A stretch of DNA of 64,000 bases, from the NCBI GenBank assembly GCA_963663285.2, contig CAXXNI010000002.1, positions 124,001 through 188,000 of the forward strand. Direction: 5' to 3'. This document shows, piece by piece, positions 35,270 through 44,842 of the stretch. The position numbers and the translations under genes are program-made. The stretch comes from CAXXOK01 sp963663285. GTDB taxonomy: Bacteria > Bacillota > Clostridia > Christensenellales > Aristaeellaceae. The notes beneath the pieces were generated by a model. The model worked only from the letters and a program-made list of their open reading frames with translations, made no database searches and had not been told where the DNA came from. Positions within the stretch are counted from its first letter, which is position 1; every line of letters begins with the position of its first letter.

Positions 35270-36379
35270 ATGCCAGGCATCAAACTGACCAACCTCACAA
35301 AGCGCTTTGGTAAGTCTATCGCAGTGGATAATCTGAACCTGGACATTCAGTCCAATGAGTTCGTTACGCTCCTGGGGCCTTCCGGTTGTGGGAAGACCAC
35401 CACGCTTCGCATGATTGCGGGCTTGGAAACGCCCTCCGAAGGCAGCATCACCATTGATGACGAGGTGGTGTTTGATTCGGAACTGGGTATCAACGTGCCG
35501 CCAAACAAACGCGATGTGGGCTTCCTGTTCCAGAACTACGCCCTCTGGCCGCACATGACTGTCAGCCAGAACATCTCTTTTGGGCTGGAAAACCTTAGAT
35601 GGTCTAAAAAGGATATTATAGACCGTGTGAACACGCTGACGAGGATGCTAAAAATTGAGGAGCTCCTTGACCGCTACCCTAGCGAGCTGTCTGGCGGACA
35701 ACAGCAGCGCGTAGCCATCGCCCGTACGCTGGCACCCCGGCCTAAGGTACTTTTCATGGATGAACCGCTGAGCAACCTGGATGCCAAGCTACGCACTGAA
35801 ATGCGCACAGAATTGAAACGCTTGCACAAGGACACCGACTCTACCTTCGTCTATGTCACCCATGACCAGCTGGAGGCCATGACGCTGTCCAACCGCATAT
35901 GCATCATGGAACATGGCAAGCTTATGCAGTGCGCCCCGCCGCTTGCCATGTACAACGCGCCTGCCAACCTCTTTGTGGCCGATTTTATGGGTAACCCGCC
36001 TATGAACTTTATCGCCGGTCAGGCTCGGATCGAGGGGGATGACATCCTATTGACTGCCCAGGGGAGAACCTTCGCCTTTATGCCTGAGAGCACAGTATCA
36101 TCGGTTCCCCGGGACGCTGTTATTGGTATCCGCCCGGAGCATGTGCTGATAACCGATGCCACCCCCGGCTTAGCCCGTGTGTACAGTTCTCTGCCTTCGG
36201 GGCTGGAAACCACTATTCGTTTGAGTCTGGGCGAGGTGATGCTGACCAGCGTGGTCTTTGGCGGTGTGGACTATGCGCTGGACAGTCAGGTCTCCTTTCA
36301 CTTTGCGCCCGGACAAGCCCTATTGTTTGAAGCGGAAAGCAGGGAAGCCATCGCGCGTGGCTCGCTGAAGCTGGCATAA
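35270..36379 (+). CDS. Fbp/Pot-type ABC transporter ATP-binding protein
   Basis: 369 residues, start supported by AGGGGG. It has Walker A GPSGCGKTTT, a Q-loop FLFQNYALWPH, signature LSGGQQQRVAIARTLA, Walker B VLFMDEPLSNLD and the H-switch THDQ. The last 110 residues form a TOBE-like regulatory domain (IGIRPEHVLI). It powers the preceding permease. Iron, polyamine, sulfate and phosphonate importers share this layout; the double-length permease favours iron or phosphonate. It is the last gene of the operon. Confidence 0.9.
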   Translation: MPGIKLTNLTKRFGKSIAVDNLNLDIQSNEFVTLLGPSGCGKTTTLRMIAGLETPSEGSITIDDEVVFDSELGINVPPNKRDVGFLFQNYALWPHMTVSQNISFGLENLRWSKKDIIDRVNTLTRMLKIEELLDRYPSELSGGQQQRVAIARTLAPRPKVLFMDEPLSNLDAKLRTEMRTELKRLHKDTDSTFVYVTHDQLEAMTLSNRICIMEHGKLMQCAPPLAMYNAPANLFVADFMGNPPMNFIAGQARIEGDDILLTAQGRTFAFMPESTVSSVPRDAVIGIRPEHVLITDATPGLARVYSSLPSGLETTIRLSLGEVMLTSVVFGGVDYALDSQVSFHFAPGQALLFEAESREAIARGSLKLA

Positions 36380-36635
36380 AAAAGGGTAATGCTCATTTCT
36401 TGAGAAAACATCTCTGTAATCTAGCTTTCTGCTATTAAAAGGGGATGTATCGGGAGAAAACTCAAAAATTTCCCGCTGCAAAAGAATTTAGCGGTCACAT
36501 TGTGGTTACAAGACATCATTTAGTATCTATTTTTCTGTTTTTTCACATAAAAAGAAATATGCTAAACGGCGCGGTTATCATTCCTGTGCCGATACTGTAA
36601 TATTCTTTGTCCTCTTTTAGCACTAGTATTTTACT
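36380..36635. other. Intergenic, no gene seen
   Basis: AT-rich sequence after the ATPase gene. No clear terminator stem was recognised. Confidence 0.4.
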
Positions 36636-36830
36636 TTACAAATACAATTTATCCAGCGCTTTTTGCTTTAAACCGTTGAATTTATGCCCAAGCAGGATCA
36701 AATCCAACGATGTCTGTTCAACGATTGGGTACGGAATTTGAGATCCACAAGAAATCTTTACCGTTTTTGTACATGCCAGCCCTGAAAAAGCCACAATCCC
36801 ATACAACCATTATTGCCTGTAACCCTAACT
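36636..36830 (-). pseudogene. Frameshifted C-terminal gene remnant, family unknown
   Basis: On the minus strand, MVVWDCGFFRAGMYKNGKDF is followed, after a one-base frame change, by CGSQIPYPIVEQTSLDLILL, then LGHKFNGLKQKALDKLYL and a stop at 36638-36636. The continuity of sense on both sides of the frameshift suggests a recently broken gene. The N-terminus is missing. I do not recognise the family. Confidence 0.5.
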
Positions 36831-37035
36831 AATAAAGGATTTCATCTCCATACCCAAAACCTTATACCGATAAATCTTGCTTTTCAACAGATGGCAAATG
36901 TTAGGGAAATCCTTGTTATCACTTATTGATAATACAGCTTTACAATGGGGATGTTTGCTTGGAAAAAATATGATTTTTATCCTCCTGCCACGATTGAAAA
37001 CGGGGTAGACTGTTTTTGATATTATAAAAAATCGC

Positions 37036-37066
37036 AAAAATTGGAGGATGCCGAAGCATCCTCCAA
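37036..37066 (-). terminator. Rho-independent terminator of the rubrerythrin gene
   Basis: Perfect 11-bp stem TTGGAGGATGC (37041-37051) / GCATCCTCCAA (37056-37066) with a tetraloop; on the minus strand it is followed by a run of five T (37040-37036). Confidence 0.9.
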
Positions 37067-37097
37067 ACCCTTATTATATAAGGAAATACGATTTTGT

Positions 37098-37640
37098 TTA
37101 CTTGCCAAAGTGCCTTTTGAGCAGTCCGGCAAAGCCTTTCCCGTGGCGGGCTTCATCCTTGCACATTTCATGCACGGTATCATGCACGGCATCGTAGCCC
37201 AACTCTTTGGCGAGAGTGGCAAGCTCTTTCTTACCGTTGTTAGCGCCCCACTCGGCTTCCACACGCATCTCAAGATTCTTCTTGGTGCTATCGGTTAACA
37301 CTTCGCCCAGCAACTCGGCAAAGCGGGAAGCATGGTCGGCCTCTTCGTAAGCATAACGCTTGAAGGCTTCGGCAACTTCGGGATAGCCCTCGCGGTCGGC
37401 CTGACGGGCCATCGCAAGGTACATACCGACTTCGCTGCATTCACCAGTGAAGTTCATGCGCAAGCCTTCTACTACACGCTCATCCAGCCCTTTTGCTGTG
37501 CCAACGTGGTGCTCATCGGCATAAACCCTGTCCTCGGCCATTTTGACGAACTTCTCTTTCGGCGCGCCGCAGACGGGGCACTTTTCGGGGGGCTCGGAAC
37601 CTTCATATACATATCCGCAAACAGAACAAACCCATTTCAT
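37098..37640 (-). CDS. Rubrerythrin, rubredoxin-first type
   Basis: 180 residues. The rubredoxin domain is N-terminal (C5, C8, C21, C24; VCSVCGY and KCPVCG), the reverse of classical rubrerythrin, followed by a ferritin-like diiron domain with EXXH-type ligands (GECSEVGMYLAMARQA, YEEADHASRFAELL, CKDEARHGKGF). Such reverse rubrerythrins reduce peroxide and handle oxygen stress in anaerobes using NADH-derived electrons. GAGGAGG precedes the ATG. It is monocistronic with its own terminator. Decayed copies of its 3' end occur at 24.9 and 30.8 kb. Confidence 0.92.
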   Translation of the reverse strand: MKWVCSVCGYVYEGSEPPEKCPVCGAPKEKFVKMAEDRVYADEHHVGTAKGLDERVVEGLRMNFTGECSEVGMYLAMARQADREGYPEVAEAFKRYAYEEADHASRFAELLGEVLTDSTKKNLEMRVEAEWGANNGKKELATLAKELGYDAVHDTVHEMCKDEARHGKGFAGLLKRHFGK

Positions 37641-37787
37641 ACTCTTTTCCTCCTCGTATTCTCTCGTAATTGGAGCGTTTGGCTTCGTTTCTATGCTACC
37701 CTTGCTGAGACGGATGTGAAACGACTATTTTGTAAAACAACGAAAACGAGTGGATAAGGATCATGAATATATTGCGGGATGATAGAG

Positions 37788-39284
37788 CTACTTCGCCAGT
37801 TCTTCTAATAAGGCAGCTTCCATTTCATCCCGTTCGCAAACGGCATTATGCAGCGTCGGTAGCGTTTTGAGCTGCGCGATCTGCGGGGGAATTGCTGCGC
37901 CGGTATGCTCCTGCAGTTTCTGGGCGCAGGTGAAAGCATCCAGCTCCCGAACAGCTTCCTTGCCAAGCAGTGAGCCCAGCACATCTTCTGCAAATTTGTA
38001 GGGGCTTGCAGTAGAGATGATGACGGCCGGGGTATGATCGCCCGTAGCTTCCCGGTAATCTTTCAGCACACGGCTGGCGACCGCGGTATGCGGGTCCATC
38101 AGGTAACCGGTGCGTTTGAATACGGTTTTTATTTCTTCGGCGGTCATTACATCATCTGCAAAACCGGCGGCGAAGGTCTTCTTTAGCTCAGCCAGCCGTT
38201 GCGCGCCGATTGAGAAACTGCCGCAGTCTTTGAGTAAATCCATCCATGACTTGACAACCCGTCCATCGCGGTCTGCACTTTCGTACAGCAGCCGTTCCAG
38301 ATTGGACGAAATAAGAATATCCATACTGGGCGACATGGTTTGGAAGAAGGTGCGGTGCGTGTAATACACGCCCTCGGCGAAGAAATCGCTCAGCACATTG
38401 TTGCGGTTGCTGGCGCAAATCAGCTTATCAATAGGCAAACCCATACGCTTAGCGTAATACCCGGCCAGAATATCGCCAAAGTTGCCGGTAGGTACGACAA
38501 AATTGACCGGCTGGCCCATGCGCAGCGCCCCGCGGTTTACCAGTGTTACATAGGTGCTGAAGTAGTAGGTTACCTGTGGCACCAAACGGCCGAAGTTTAT
38601 GGAATTGGCGGAAGAAGGCAGACGGCCCGCCGCGTTCATCTTCTCGTGAAATTCAGGCGAGGAGAAAAGCTTCTTTACGCCTGTCTGGGCATCGTCAAAA
38701 TTACCGTTTACTCCGATCACATGGGTGTTGCTGCCCGTGGTGGTAACCATTTGCAGCTGTTGCATGGCGCTAACACCGTGAGCGGGATAAAACACGGTAC
38801 AGCTGGTACCGGGCACATCGCGAAAGCCCTCCAGCGCGGCTTTCCCGGTATCGCCGCTTGTGGCGACTAAAATACTGATTTCACGCTCTTCCTCGTTTTT
38901 CTTGGCGGCTAAACGTACCAGATAGGGAAGCAGTTTCAGCGCAATGTCTTTAAAGGCCAGCGTAGGGCCGTGAAACAGCTCCAGCACATGGATGTTATCG
39001 TCCAAATACTTTACCGGCGCAATGGCGGGATCGTCAAAAGCCGGGGCTGTATAAGCGGCGTTAACTGCCTGCTCGATTTCCTCTATGGTGTAATCCTCCA
39101 GAAAGCTGCGCAAAATGCGCTCGGCAATCTGCTGGTAGCTCATTTGGCAAAACGAGGCAAGCTTTTCCTGAGAAATCTGCGGGAACATGGAGGGCACATA
39201 TAAACCGCCGTCTTTGGCCAGCCCCCACAGCACCGCTTGCGACGCGGTAACACATGCGCCGCCGCGCGTGGAAAAGAAAGACAT
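37788..39284 (-). CDS. thrC: Threonine synthase
   Basis: 498 residues, the length of the long (fungal/E. coli-type) threonine synthase. It converts O-phosphohomoserine to threonine with pyridoxal phosphate. The N-terminus MSFFSTRGG, the cofactor lysine in HGPTLAFKDIALKLL (K112), the phosphate-binding VATSGDTGKAALEGF loop and the VPTGNFGDILAGYYAK block are all intact. AAGGGAG precedes the ATG. No hom or thrB gene is adjacent. It is cytoplasmic biosynthesis; nothing unusual is seen. Confidence 0.95.
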   Translation of the reverse strand: MSFFSTRGGACVTASQAVLWGLAKDGGLYVPSMFPQISQEKLASFCQMSYQQIAERILRSFLEDYTIEEIEQAVNAAYTAPAFDDPAIAPVKYLDDNIHVLELFHGPTLAFKDIALKLLPYLVRLAAKKNEEEREISILVATSGDTGKAALEGFRDVPGTSCTVFYPAHGVSAMQQLQMVTTTGSNTHVIGVNGNFDDAQTGVKKLFSSPEFHEKMNAAGRLPSSANSINFGRLVPQVTYYFSTYVTLVNRGALRMGQPVNFVVPTGNFGDILAGYYAKRMGLPIDKLICASNRNNVLSDFFAEGVYYTHRTFFQTMSPSMDILISSNLERLLYESADRDGRVVKSWMDLLKDCGSFSIGAQRLAELKKTFAAGFADDVMTAEEIKTVFKRTGYLMDPHTAVASRVLKDYREATGDHTPAVIISTASPYKFAEDVLGSLLGKEAVRELDAFTCAQKLQEHTGAAIPPQIAQLKTLPTLHNAVCERDEMEAALLEELAK

Positions 39285-39389
39285 ACGCTCAACTCCCTTG
39301 GTGATGAATTGTTACTTGTTCCGTTTTTTGCAACAACCGCCCCGCAATGGGCGCTGGAAGGCGCGCCGCTGCGAATGGCGGTGATGGGG

Positions 39390-39416
39390 CAAAGCGGAAG
39401 CCTTGCGGCTTCCGCT
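39390..39416 (-). terminator. Hairpin after the small P-loop gene
   Basis: Perfect 10-bp stem AGCGGAAGCC (39393-39402) / GGCTTCCGCT (39407-39416) with a TTGC loop; only three T follow on the minus strand. Lies 16 nt past the stop at 39432. Confidence 0.55.
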
Positions 39417-39431
39417 GGGTGTTACTATGCT

Positions 39432-39842
39432 TTAGATGACGTATTTTTTAATGAAATCCGGGAGCAGATCGGGTGCTTCGCTGACGGCCAGCACAAAATC
39501 CACACTGTGCTTTTCGCTCAAAGCCTCCAACCGCTCAAACAGCCAGTCCGTGGTGTCCAGCTCGCACTTGATCAGCTTTTTAAAGCCGTCTACGAGGATC
39601 AACCCCACATCAAAATTCTGCGCCACCGCGCCAGCCAGAAACCCCATAAACATCTGATCACTGATCAGGTTATACTCTCCCGCGTTGATGAATCGAACCT
39701 CGTGGCGAAGATCGAACATGTAGCGATTATCGTCATCGATAAAGACAATATCGTGTTTACTCTCCTGAGAAGCCTTATTGGCCATGTCAATAATCCGCTT
39801 GGTTTTTCCGGAACCTTTTCTACCGGCAATCACCTTAATCAA
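39432..39842 (-). CDS. Small P-loop ATP-binding protein
   Basis: 136 residues, TTG start at 39842 with AAGGAGG 8 nt upstream. Walker A GRKGSGKTK spans residues 7-15, and a Walker-B-like strand LILVDGF lies near residue 84. It is too short for a helicase or a full PilT ATPase, although relatives are often labelled twitching-motility protein in clostridial genomes. The acidic strand IVFIDDDNRYMF is also conserved-looking. Function unknown; a small nucleotide-binding regulator is a guess. It lies between thrC and addB in the same orientation but with wide gaps. Confidence 0.75.
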   Translation of the reverse strand: MIKVIAGRKGSGKTKRIIDMANKASQESKHDIVFIDDDNRYMFDLRHEVRFINAGEYNLISDQMFMGFLAGAVAQNFDVGLILVDGFKKLIKCELDTTDWLFERLEALSEKHSVDFVLAVSEAPDLLPDFIKKYVI

Positions 39843-40053
39843 CGGTAACGCCTCCTTAAGCTAAGTGTAAATTTCTCATTGACGATCGCGAGAATGATCG
39901 CGTTCGTTTTCCAAATTTATTATACATGAACATGCTGGGATACGCAAGGCATAAACGTAAAACTGTGAGGTAGCAAGGCTTTGCTGTGATACAGTACGGC
40001 AGGTTATTCCGCATGTAAAAAGATAAGGGGCAATATGGGTTGTAAAGATGGTG

Positions 40054-43000
40054 TTAAGTATTATTTTCGTTGCTTTGCGCGGTGGGCGGGACAGCTAGCT
40101 TCTGTGTTAGTTCTTCCATTTCCATCGGAGGGATTTCGTTTGCCAGTGCGCCGCGCGCGTTAGCATCAAACCCGCAAATGCGTTGGAAATTACAATGCTC
40201 ACAGCTCTGGGTATCGCCGTATTGCACAGGCAAGATGGCTGTATCGCCGCCGTAAAGCGATTCGGCCAGCGCTTCCGCTTGCTGCCGTGCGTGTTTAATA
40301 AGCGCTTGCATTTGGGGCATATCCAGCACTTTGGCGCCTTTGCGCATACCGCCGCTTTTCAGCAGAGCAGACGGCATGGCAACCGGGGTATCACCGCTGT
40401 CCATGGCGCTGAGTACTGCTTCGTCTGCTAGCGCGACGCCTTTCATTTGTAATTGTTTTATAATTTCCTGTTCGGCTTGTACAGCGTCATCACTTGCCAG
40501 TTTTACCAGCGGATCGTCTACGTGAAAATAGAAGGCCCCCGCGGGTTTGGAACCGGGTGTGCCGCCGGTAGCTGCATCCAAATAAACGATCAACTGCAAT
40601 TGCAGACCCCACCATGTTTTTGCAGGCTCCAATGTGGTTTGGCTGCTCTTATAATCCACGATGCGCAAATAAGCTCCGTCTTCGCTGTCGTAACGGTCAA
40701 TCCGGTCAATCTTGCCATGCAGGGTAACAGTAGTGCCATCCTGAAGATGCAGCAGTACTGGCGGTATGCTTTGTGCATCGGGATAGCCGAAACGGGCTTC
40801 TGCCTGATACAGCTGAAAAGTACCGGCAGCTAAATGGCGGGTAACGGTTTCGCAGGCGCGGCGGATCACGCGCCTTGCCTGTGCAAAGCCTGCCAGACTG
40901 CGCTGTGTATCGCCCATGGGGCCTTGCAGAAGATCCGACAACATAGGCGTAACCGCCTCATCCGCCATCGCCAATACTTCCTGCTCGGATATGTGGGGAT
41001 AGGCAGGCTTTTGCTGTGTCAATGCGGCGAAATTTTGCAGACAGCTATGGTACATCTGCCCCAGATCAACCGGCTCAACGCCCCAATCCCGGACTATTTC
41101 CGGGCGAAGCCCATATTGGACGAAATGCTTGAATGGGCAGGCGGCAAACTCCTCCAGCCGGCTTACGGAAAGCGTACGGTCGTTAAATAGCGCCCGCGCG
41201 TCCGCCCCGGCCAGCGGAACGCTTTGCACGCGGTAATCCGCTGCACGCAGCAGCCGCGCTGCGGGGTATGCGGTATCGGGACAGGCCAGCAAACTAGCCA
41301 GCCGCTCCTGCCAGAGCGGTGAAAGCTCCGCCGACATACCGTCGGCATAATTCCGCAGGAGCGTACTAAGTGCGTTTAACGCCTGTGTTGCGGAAACGGG
41401 CAGCACTTCCGGCGTTACGGGCTTTTCTTGCAGAGAAGGCAAAAGCCTCGTTTGCAAGGTGGAAAGCAGATCCAATGGACGCATCGCTTTGCCAGTTGGG
41501 TCGGTTTTTGCGTGGCTGAGGAACAGCCATTTGGCAGGCAAAGTCATGGCGTGTTTTACGTCCATACGCGCAAACAAAGCGCGGCTTTCATCCGTCATGC
41601 CTAAATAAGTGCCCGTTGCTTCCTGCGTTTGCGCTCGTTCTTCCTCGGTAAGCAGGCTATCCGCTTGTTTGCTGAGAATTCCATCGTTCAGCCCCAGTAA
41701 AAATACCGCATCCATATCGCCGGACAGGGAATGCCCAAGCGTACCCGCATGCAGCATACCGCTGGCAGGGGGAAGTGCCGCCAGCGAGATTGCAGAAAAG
41801 CCGCAGTCAAACCGCTCCGCAATATGCGCAAGGGGGATACGCGCACCGCCGGACAGCGCGTGCAGCTGATCGGTCAGTGCTAAAATTGCTTGCCATACCT
41901 GGCTGTTTTGTCCGGCGCGAACCAGCATATTCTCCCGGAGAAGAGCTTCCTCCTCCTGTTGTAAAGTAGCGTATGCGTTCACATCCGTTAATAGCCCTAT
42001 AACCGCTTGAAGCGAAGCGTCGGTGCTTCGCGCTGCGACAATGGCTGCACGGGCGCGCATCAGCGGTTCCATCAGTTTTAGGCGTAGTGTTTCGCAAGCG
42101 ACTACGGTTTCCGGTTTTCCGCGGTGGAACGGTTCAGCCCAGCGTTTACGGTTGATGCCGTTTTCCCGTGCGTAGTTTTCCAAGGTGCATGCCCCGGAAA
42201 AAGAAAGCGGGCTATAACCGGATTTCATCACGGCGATGACATCCTCCCGCTGGTAACCGCTGGCCATGGCGCGCAGGGCGCTGAGCAAAAACCGCGAGAG
42301 GGCATGGGACGAGGCGGGTAATTTTTCATCGGTATAAAAGGGCAATCCGCTGTCCCTCAGTGCGGCGGCTACGGCAAAAGCGTACCCGTTACGGTCTGGA
42401 TACAACACGGTAATCCGTTCAATGTCCGTTCCCTCCGCGCAAAGGCGCATAATCTGGCGTGCGGCATAGGTCGCTTCCTCAAAGGGGCTCATGTGCTGGG
42501 ATAAAAACACGCTATCCTGTTCTCCGGAAAAGGGATAATCAGGATAGGCAAACAGCGTATCATCCAAATGGCGTATCGCCGGTGCGTGCGGAAGGGCAGA
42601 AGCGGGCAGATAAGTTTGTGTCAAGGATAAATCACGTGCTTGCAGCGCCACAGCAAAGCGGGCGATGCTGCCGCGTACGGGGCGGTACAATTCTGCATCC
42701 GGCGATGTTTGCGGGCGGCACAGCAATGCGACGGTCAATTGCTCGCACAGAGCGCCGATTTCGCATAGCAGCGTGATCATCTGCTCCGGTAGAGCGTCAA
42801 ACCCATATACAAAGATATGCTGCCCCTGCATTAACCCACTCTGCGGCAGCTGGGAGGCTACAAAGCGGAGCTGGTCTTCGCTGTCGCCAAAACGTCCGGA
42901 AAGCGTAGATTCGTATGCGGTAAAGATGACTGCGAGGTCGTGCAGTTTGGCACGGTGCAAGCCTTCGGGGGCGGATTGCGCATACTCGGTCAGCATTTCG

Positions 43001-43401
43001 GGAGTGAGCCCGCCGCGCTTCATATCAGCTAGTAAAGAAGTTAGTTTTTCTGTAAAACCGCGACGGTGCGCGGCGGATTGATAATAGGTAAGTTCTTTTT
43101 CGCAGCGCTCCAGCGCATAGCTTACCGCCATACGCCGCCCGGCGGAGGAAAGCGGTGCAAGCGCATCAGCGCCTGCGGCGGCCAATACCCGGCTGGACAG
43201 ACGGGAGGGAGACAGAACGTCAATTGTGAAGAAACCCTGTATTTGCAGCCGATCCAGCAATTCCCGTTCGGCTTGCAGGGTAAACTGCTCCGGAACCAGC
43301 AAAATACAAGGCTTTTCTTGCCGGTGCAGATCACCGATTGCGGTGATGACGGGCGTCAGCAGCCGGTGCGCCTGGCCGCACCAAACACGGATATCCGGCA
43401 T
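40054..43401 (-). CDS. addB: AddB-like helicase-nuclease subunit (PD-(D/E)XK and Fe-S)
   Basis: 1115 residues, typical AddB length. AddAB degrades double-strand ends to Chi and loads RecA. The C-terminal nuclease shows KIDRIDRY, the catalytic LRIVDYKSSQ, and the Fe-S cysteines (CPFKHF early, then SCEHCNFQRICGF), which staple the domain. The N-terminus differs: where AddB normally has a Walker A glycine-lysine loop, this protein reads WCGQAHRLLTP, with no GKT/S, so ATP binding by this subunit is probably lost. Helicase-like blocks later (LLGLNDGILSK) remain. No addA gene is adjacent, although the two are usually paired. AAGGAGG precedes the ATG; it is divergent from mnmE. Confidence 0.82.
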   Translation of the reverse strand: MPDIRVWCGQAHRLLTPVITAIGDLHRQEKPCILLVPEQFTLQAERELLDRLQIQGFFTIDVLSPSRLSSRVLAAAGADALAPLSSAGRRMAVSYALERCEKELTYYQSAAHRRGFTEKLTSLLADMKRGGLTPEMLTEYAQSAPEGLHRAKLHDLAVIFTAYESTLSGRFGDSEDQLRFVASQLPQSGLMQGQHIFVYGFDALPEQMITLLCEIGALCEQLTVALLCRPQTSPDAELYRPVRGSIARFAVALQARDLSLTQTYLPASALPHAPAIRHLDDTLFAYPDYPFSGEQDSVFLSQHMSPFEEATYAARQIMRLCAEGTDIERITVLYPDRNGYAFAVAAALRDSGLPFYTDEKLPASSHALSRFLLSALRAMASGYQREDVIAVMKSGYSPLSFSGACTLENYARENGINRKRWAEPFHRGKPETVVACETLRLKLMEPLMRARAAIVAARSTDASLQAVIGLLTDVNAYATLQQEEEALLRENMLVRAGQNSQVWQAILALTDQLHALSGGARIPLAHIAERFDCGFSAISLAALPPASGMLHAGTLGHSLSGDMDAVFLLGLNDGILSKQADSLLTEEERAQTQEATGTYLGMTDESRALFARMDVKHAMTLPAKWLFLSHAKTDPTGKAMRPLDLLSTLQTRLLPSLQEKPVTPEVLPVSATQALNALSTLLRNYADGMSAELSPLWQERLASLLACPDTAYPAARLLRAADYRVQSVPLAGADARALFNDRTLSVSRLEEFAACPFKHFVQYGLRPEIVRDWGVEPVDLGQMYHSCLQNFAALTQQKPAYPHISEQEVLAMADEAVTPMLSDLLQGPMGDTQRSLAGFAQARRVIRRACETVTRHLAAGTFQLYQAEARFGYPDAQSIPPVLLHLQDGTTVTLHGKIDRIDRYDSEDGAYLRIVDYKSSQTTLEPAKTWWGLQLQLIVYLDAATGGTPGSKPAGAFYFHVDDPLVKLASDDAVQAEQEIIKQLQMKGVALADEAVLSAMDSGDTPVAMPSALLKSGGMRKGAKVLDMPQMQALIKHARQQAEALAESLYGGDTAILPVQYGDTQSCEHCNFQRICGFDANARGALANEIPPMEMEELTQKLAVPPTAQSNENNT

Positions 43402-43426
43402 GGCGGTCGCCTCCTTGTTTTCACAA

Positions 43427-43456
43427 TTGCTTCCGGGTTTCCATCTATGCTATGAT
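43427..43456 (+). promoter_or_regulatory. Promoter of mnmE
   Basis: TTGCTT (43427-43432), 18-nt spacer, TATGAT (43451-43456), about 34 nt before the start codon, in the addB-mnmE divergent gap. Confidence 0.55.
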
Positions 43457-43489
43457 ACCACAGAAAGAAATGTTTGGGGAGGCTTCGAT

Positions 43490-44842
43490 ATGCGGGATAC
43501 CATCGTAGGCATCGCCACGGCGATGGGCGAAGGCGGCGTTGCCATTGTACGCATCAGCGGTGAAAACGCAGTGGCGCTGTTTTCGCGTGTTTTTTGCGCT
43601 GCGGGGTATAAACCGCCCTATGAGGACCACCGCTTGCTGTATGGCCACGTAGTGGATGAAGCCGGACAACAGCTGGATGAAGCCATGGGGGTTGCCATGC
43701 TGTCCCCCCGTACCTATACCCGTGAGGATGTTTGCGAAATCCACACCCATGGCGGGTATGCTGCCGCCTCGATGGTGATGCGCCTGTGTGTTGCACAGGG
43801 CGCGCGGCCTGCTGAAGCCGGGGAGTTCACCCGCCGCGCGTTTTTAAACGGTCGTATCGATCTTTCCCAGGCCGAAGCGGTGATGGGGGTCATCGGCGCG
43901 CGCAGCGCTGCGGCGCTGAAAAGCGAGGAGGCTTTGCTGCGTGGCGGAGCCAGCCGCTTTATCCGGCAGGCACAGGAGACGCTGACCGGACTGATTGCCG
44001 GAGTGGAAGCGCATTTGGATTATCCCGATGAGATAGACGAGCAGGAAGCGACCGGCGGCCTGCGGGATGGATTGAAAGCGCTGATTGCTGAACTGGAGAG
44101 CGCTGTGGACGAACGCGGGGCGCGAATCCTGCGGGAAGGCTTGCGTGTGGCACTGTATGGACGGCCCAACGCCGGGAAGAGCACGCTGTTTAACGCGCTG
44201 CTGGGTGAAGAGCGCGCTATTGTAACGGAAATACCCGGTACGACCCGGGATGTGTTGGAAGGCAGTTTTTCGCTGGATGGGCTGAATGTGCAGCTGCTGG
44301 ATACGGCGGGATTGCGGGAAAGTGCGGACGCGGTGGAGAAAATCGGCGTTGAGCGCGCCCGTGAGGCTATTGCCCGCGCAGATGCAGCGCTGCTGCTGAT
44401 CGACGCGACCCATCCGCTGGATGCGGAGGAACGGGCGCTGCTTGCACAGCCGATGGATTGCCCCTGTGCGGTACTGCTGAATAAAGAGGACTCGCCCGCG
44501 GTTATTACTCCGGCGCAGGTAGCGGAAAGTACCAGTCATACGCCGATTTTAACCCTTTCGGCAAAAACCGGGCAGGGACTGGAGAACGTAAAAGCCTATC
44601 TGGCGCAGCAGGCGCGCTTACCGCAGGAAGGGATGCTAACGCATCAGCGGCATATGGCGGCAGCGCGGCAGACCGTTGCGAGACTTCGTCAGGCGCTGGA
44701 CGCGCTGGACAACGGTTTACCGTTGGATGTAGCGGAAGTGGATTTGCGGGAGGCGCTTTGGATGCTGGGCCGGATTACAGGTGAAAGTGTGGATGATAAA
44801 CTGCTGGATGAGATTTTCTCCTCATTCTGCGTCGGGAAATAA
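43490..44842 (+). CDS. mnmE: tRNA modification GTPase MnmE
   Basis: 450 residues from the ATG at 43490 (MRDTIVGIATAMGEG), with GGGGAGG 7 nt upstream. The longer open frame to its left overlaps the divergent addB. With MnmG it adds the carboxymethylaminomethyl group to U34 of certain tRNAs. The N-terminal tetrahydrofolate-binding domain has EFTRRAFLNGRIDLSQAEA. The G domain has GRPNAGKSTLFN (G1), GTTRD (G2), DTAGL (G3) and NKED (G4). The C-terminal catalytic cysteine sits in FCVGK, a mild variant of the usual CIGK. mnmG is not in the window. Confidence 0.96.
   Translation: MRDTIVGIATAMGEGGVAIVRISGENAVALFSRVFCAAGYKPPYEDHRLLYGHVVDEAGQQLDEAMGVAMLSPRTYTREDVCEIHTHGGYAAASMVMRLCVAQGARPAEAGEFTRRAFLNGRIDLSQAEAVMGVIGARSAAALKSEEALLRGGASRFIRQAQETLTGLIAGVEAHLDYPDEIDEQEATGGLRDGLKALIAELESAVDERGARILREGLRVALYGRPNAGKSTLFNALLGEERAIVTEIPGTTRDVLEGSFSLDGLNVQLLDTAGLRESADAVEKIGVERAREAIARADAALLLIDATHPLDAEERALLAQPMDCPCAVLLNKEDSPAVITPAQVAESTSHTPILTLSAKTGQGLENVKAYLAQQARLPQEGMLTHQRHMAAARQTVARLRQALDALDNGLPLDVAEVDLREALWMLGRITGESVDDKLLDEIFSSFCVGK

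Noticed and set aside
43226..43489. N-terminal extension of MnmE
   Set aside because: The extra residues overlap the divergent addB start and do not belong to the family; the ATG at 43490 matches the usual MnmE N-terminus.
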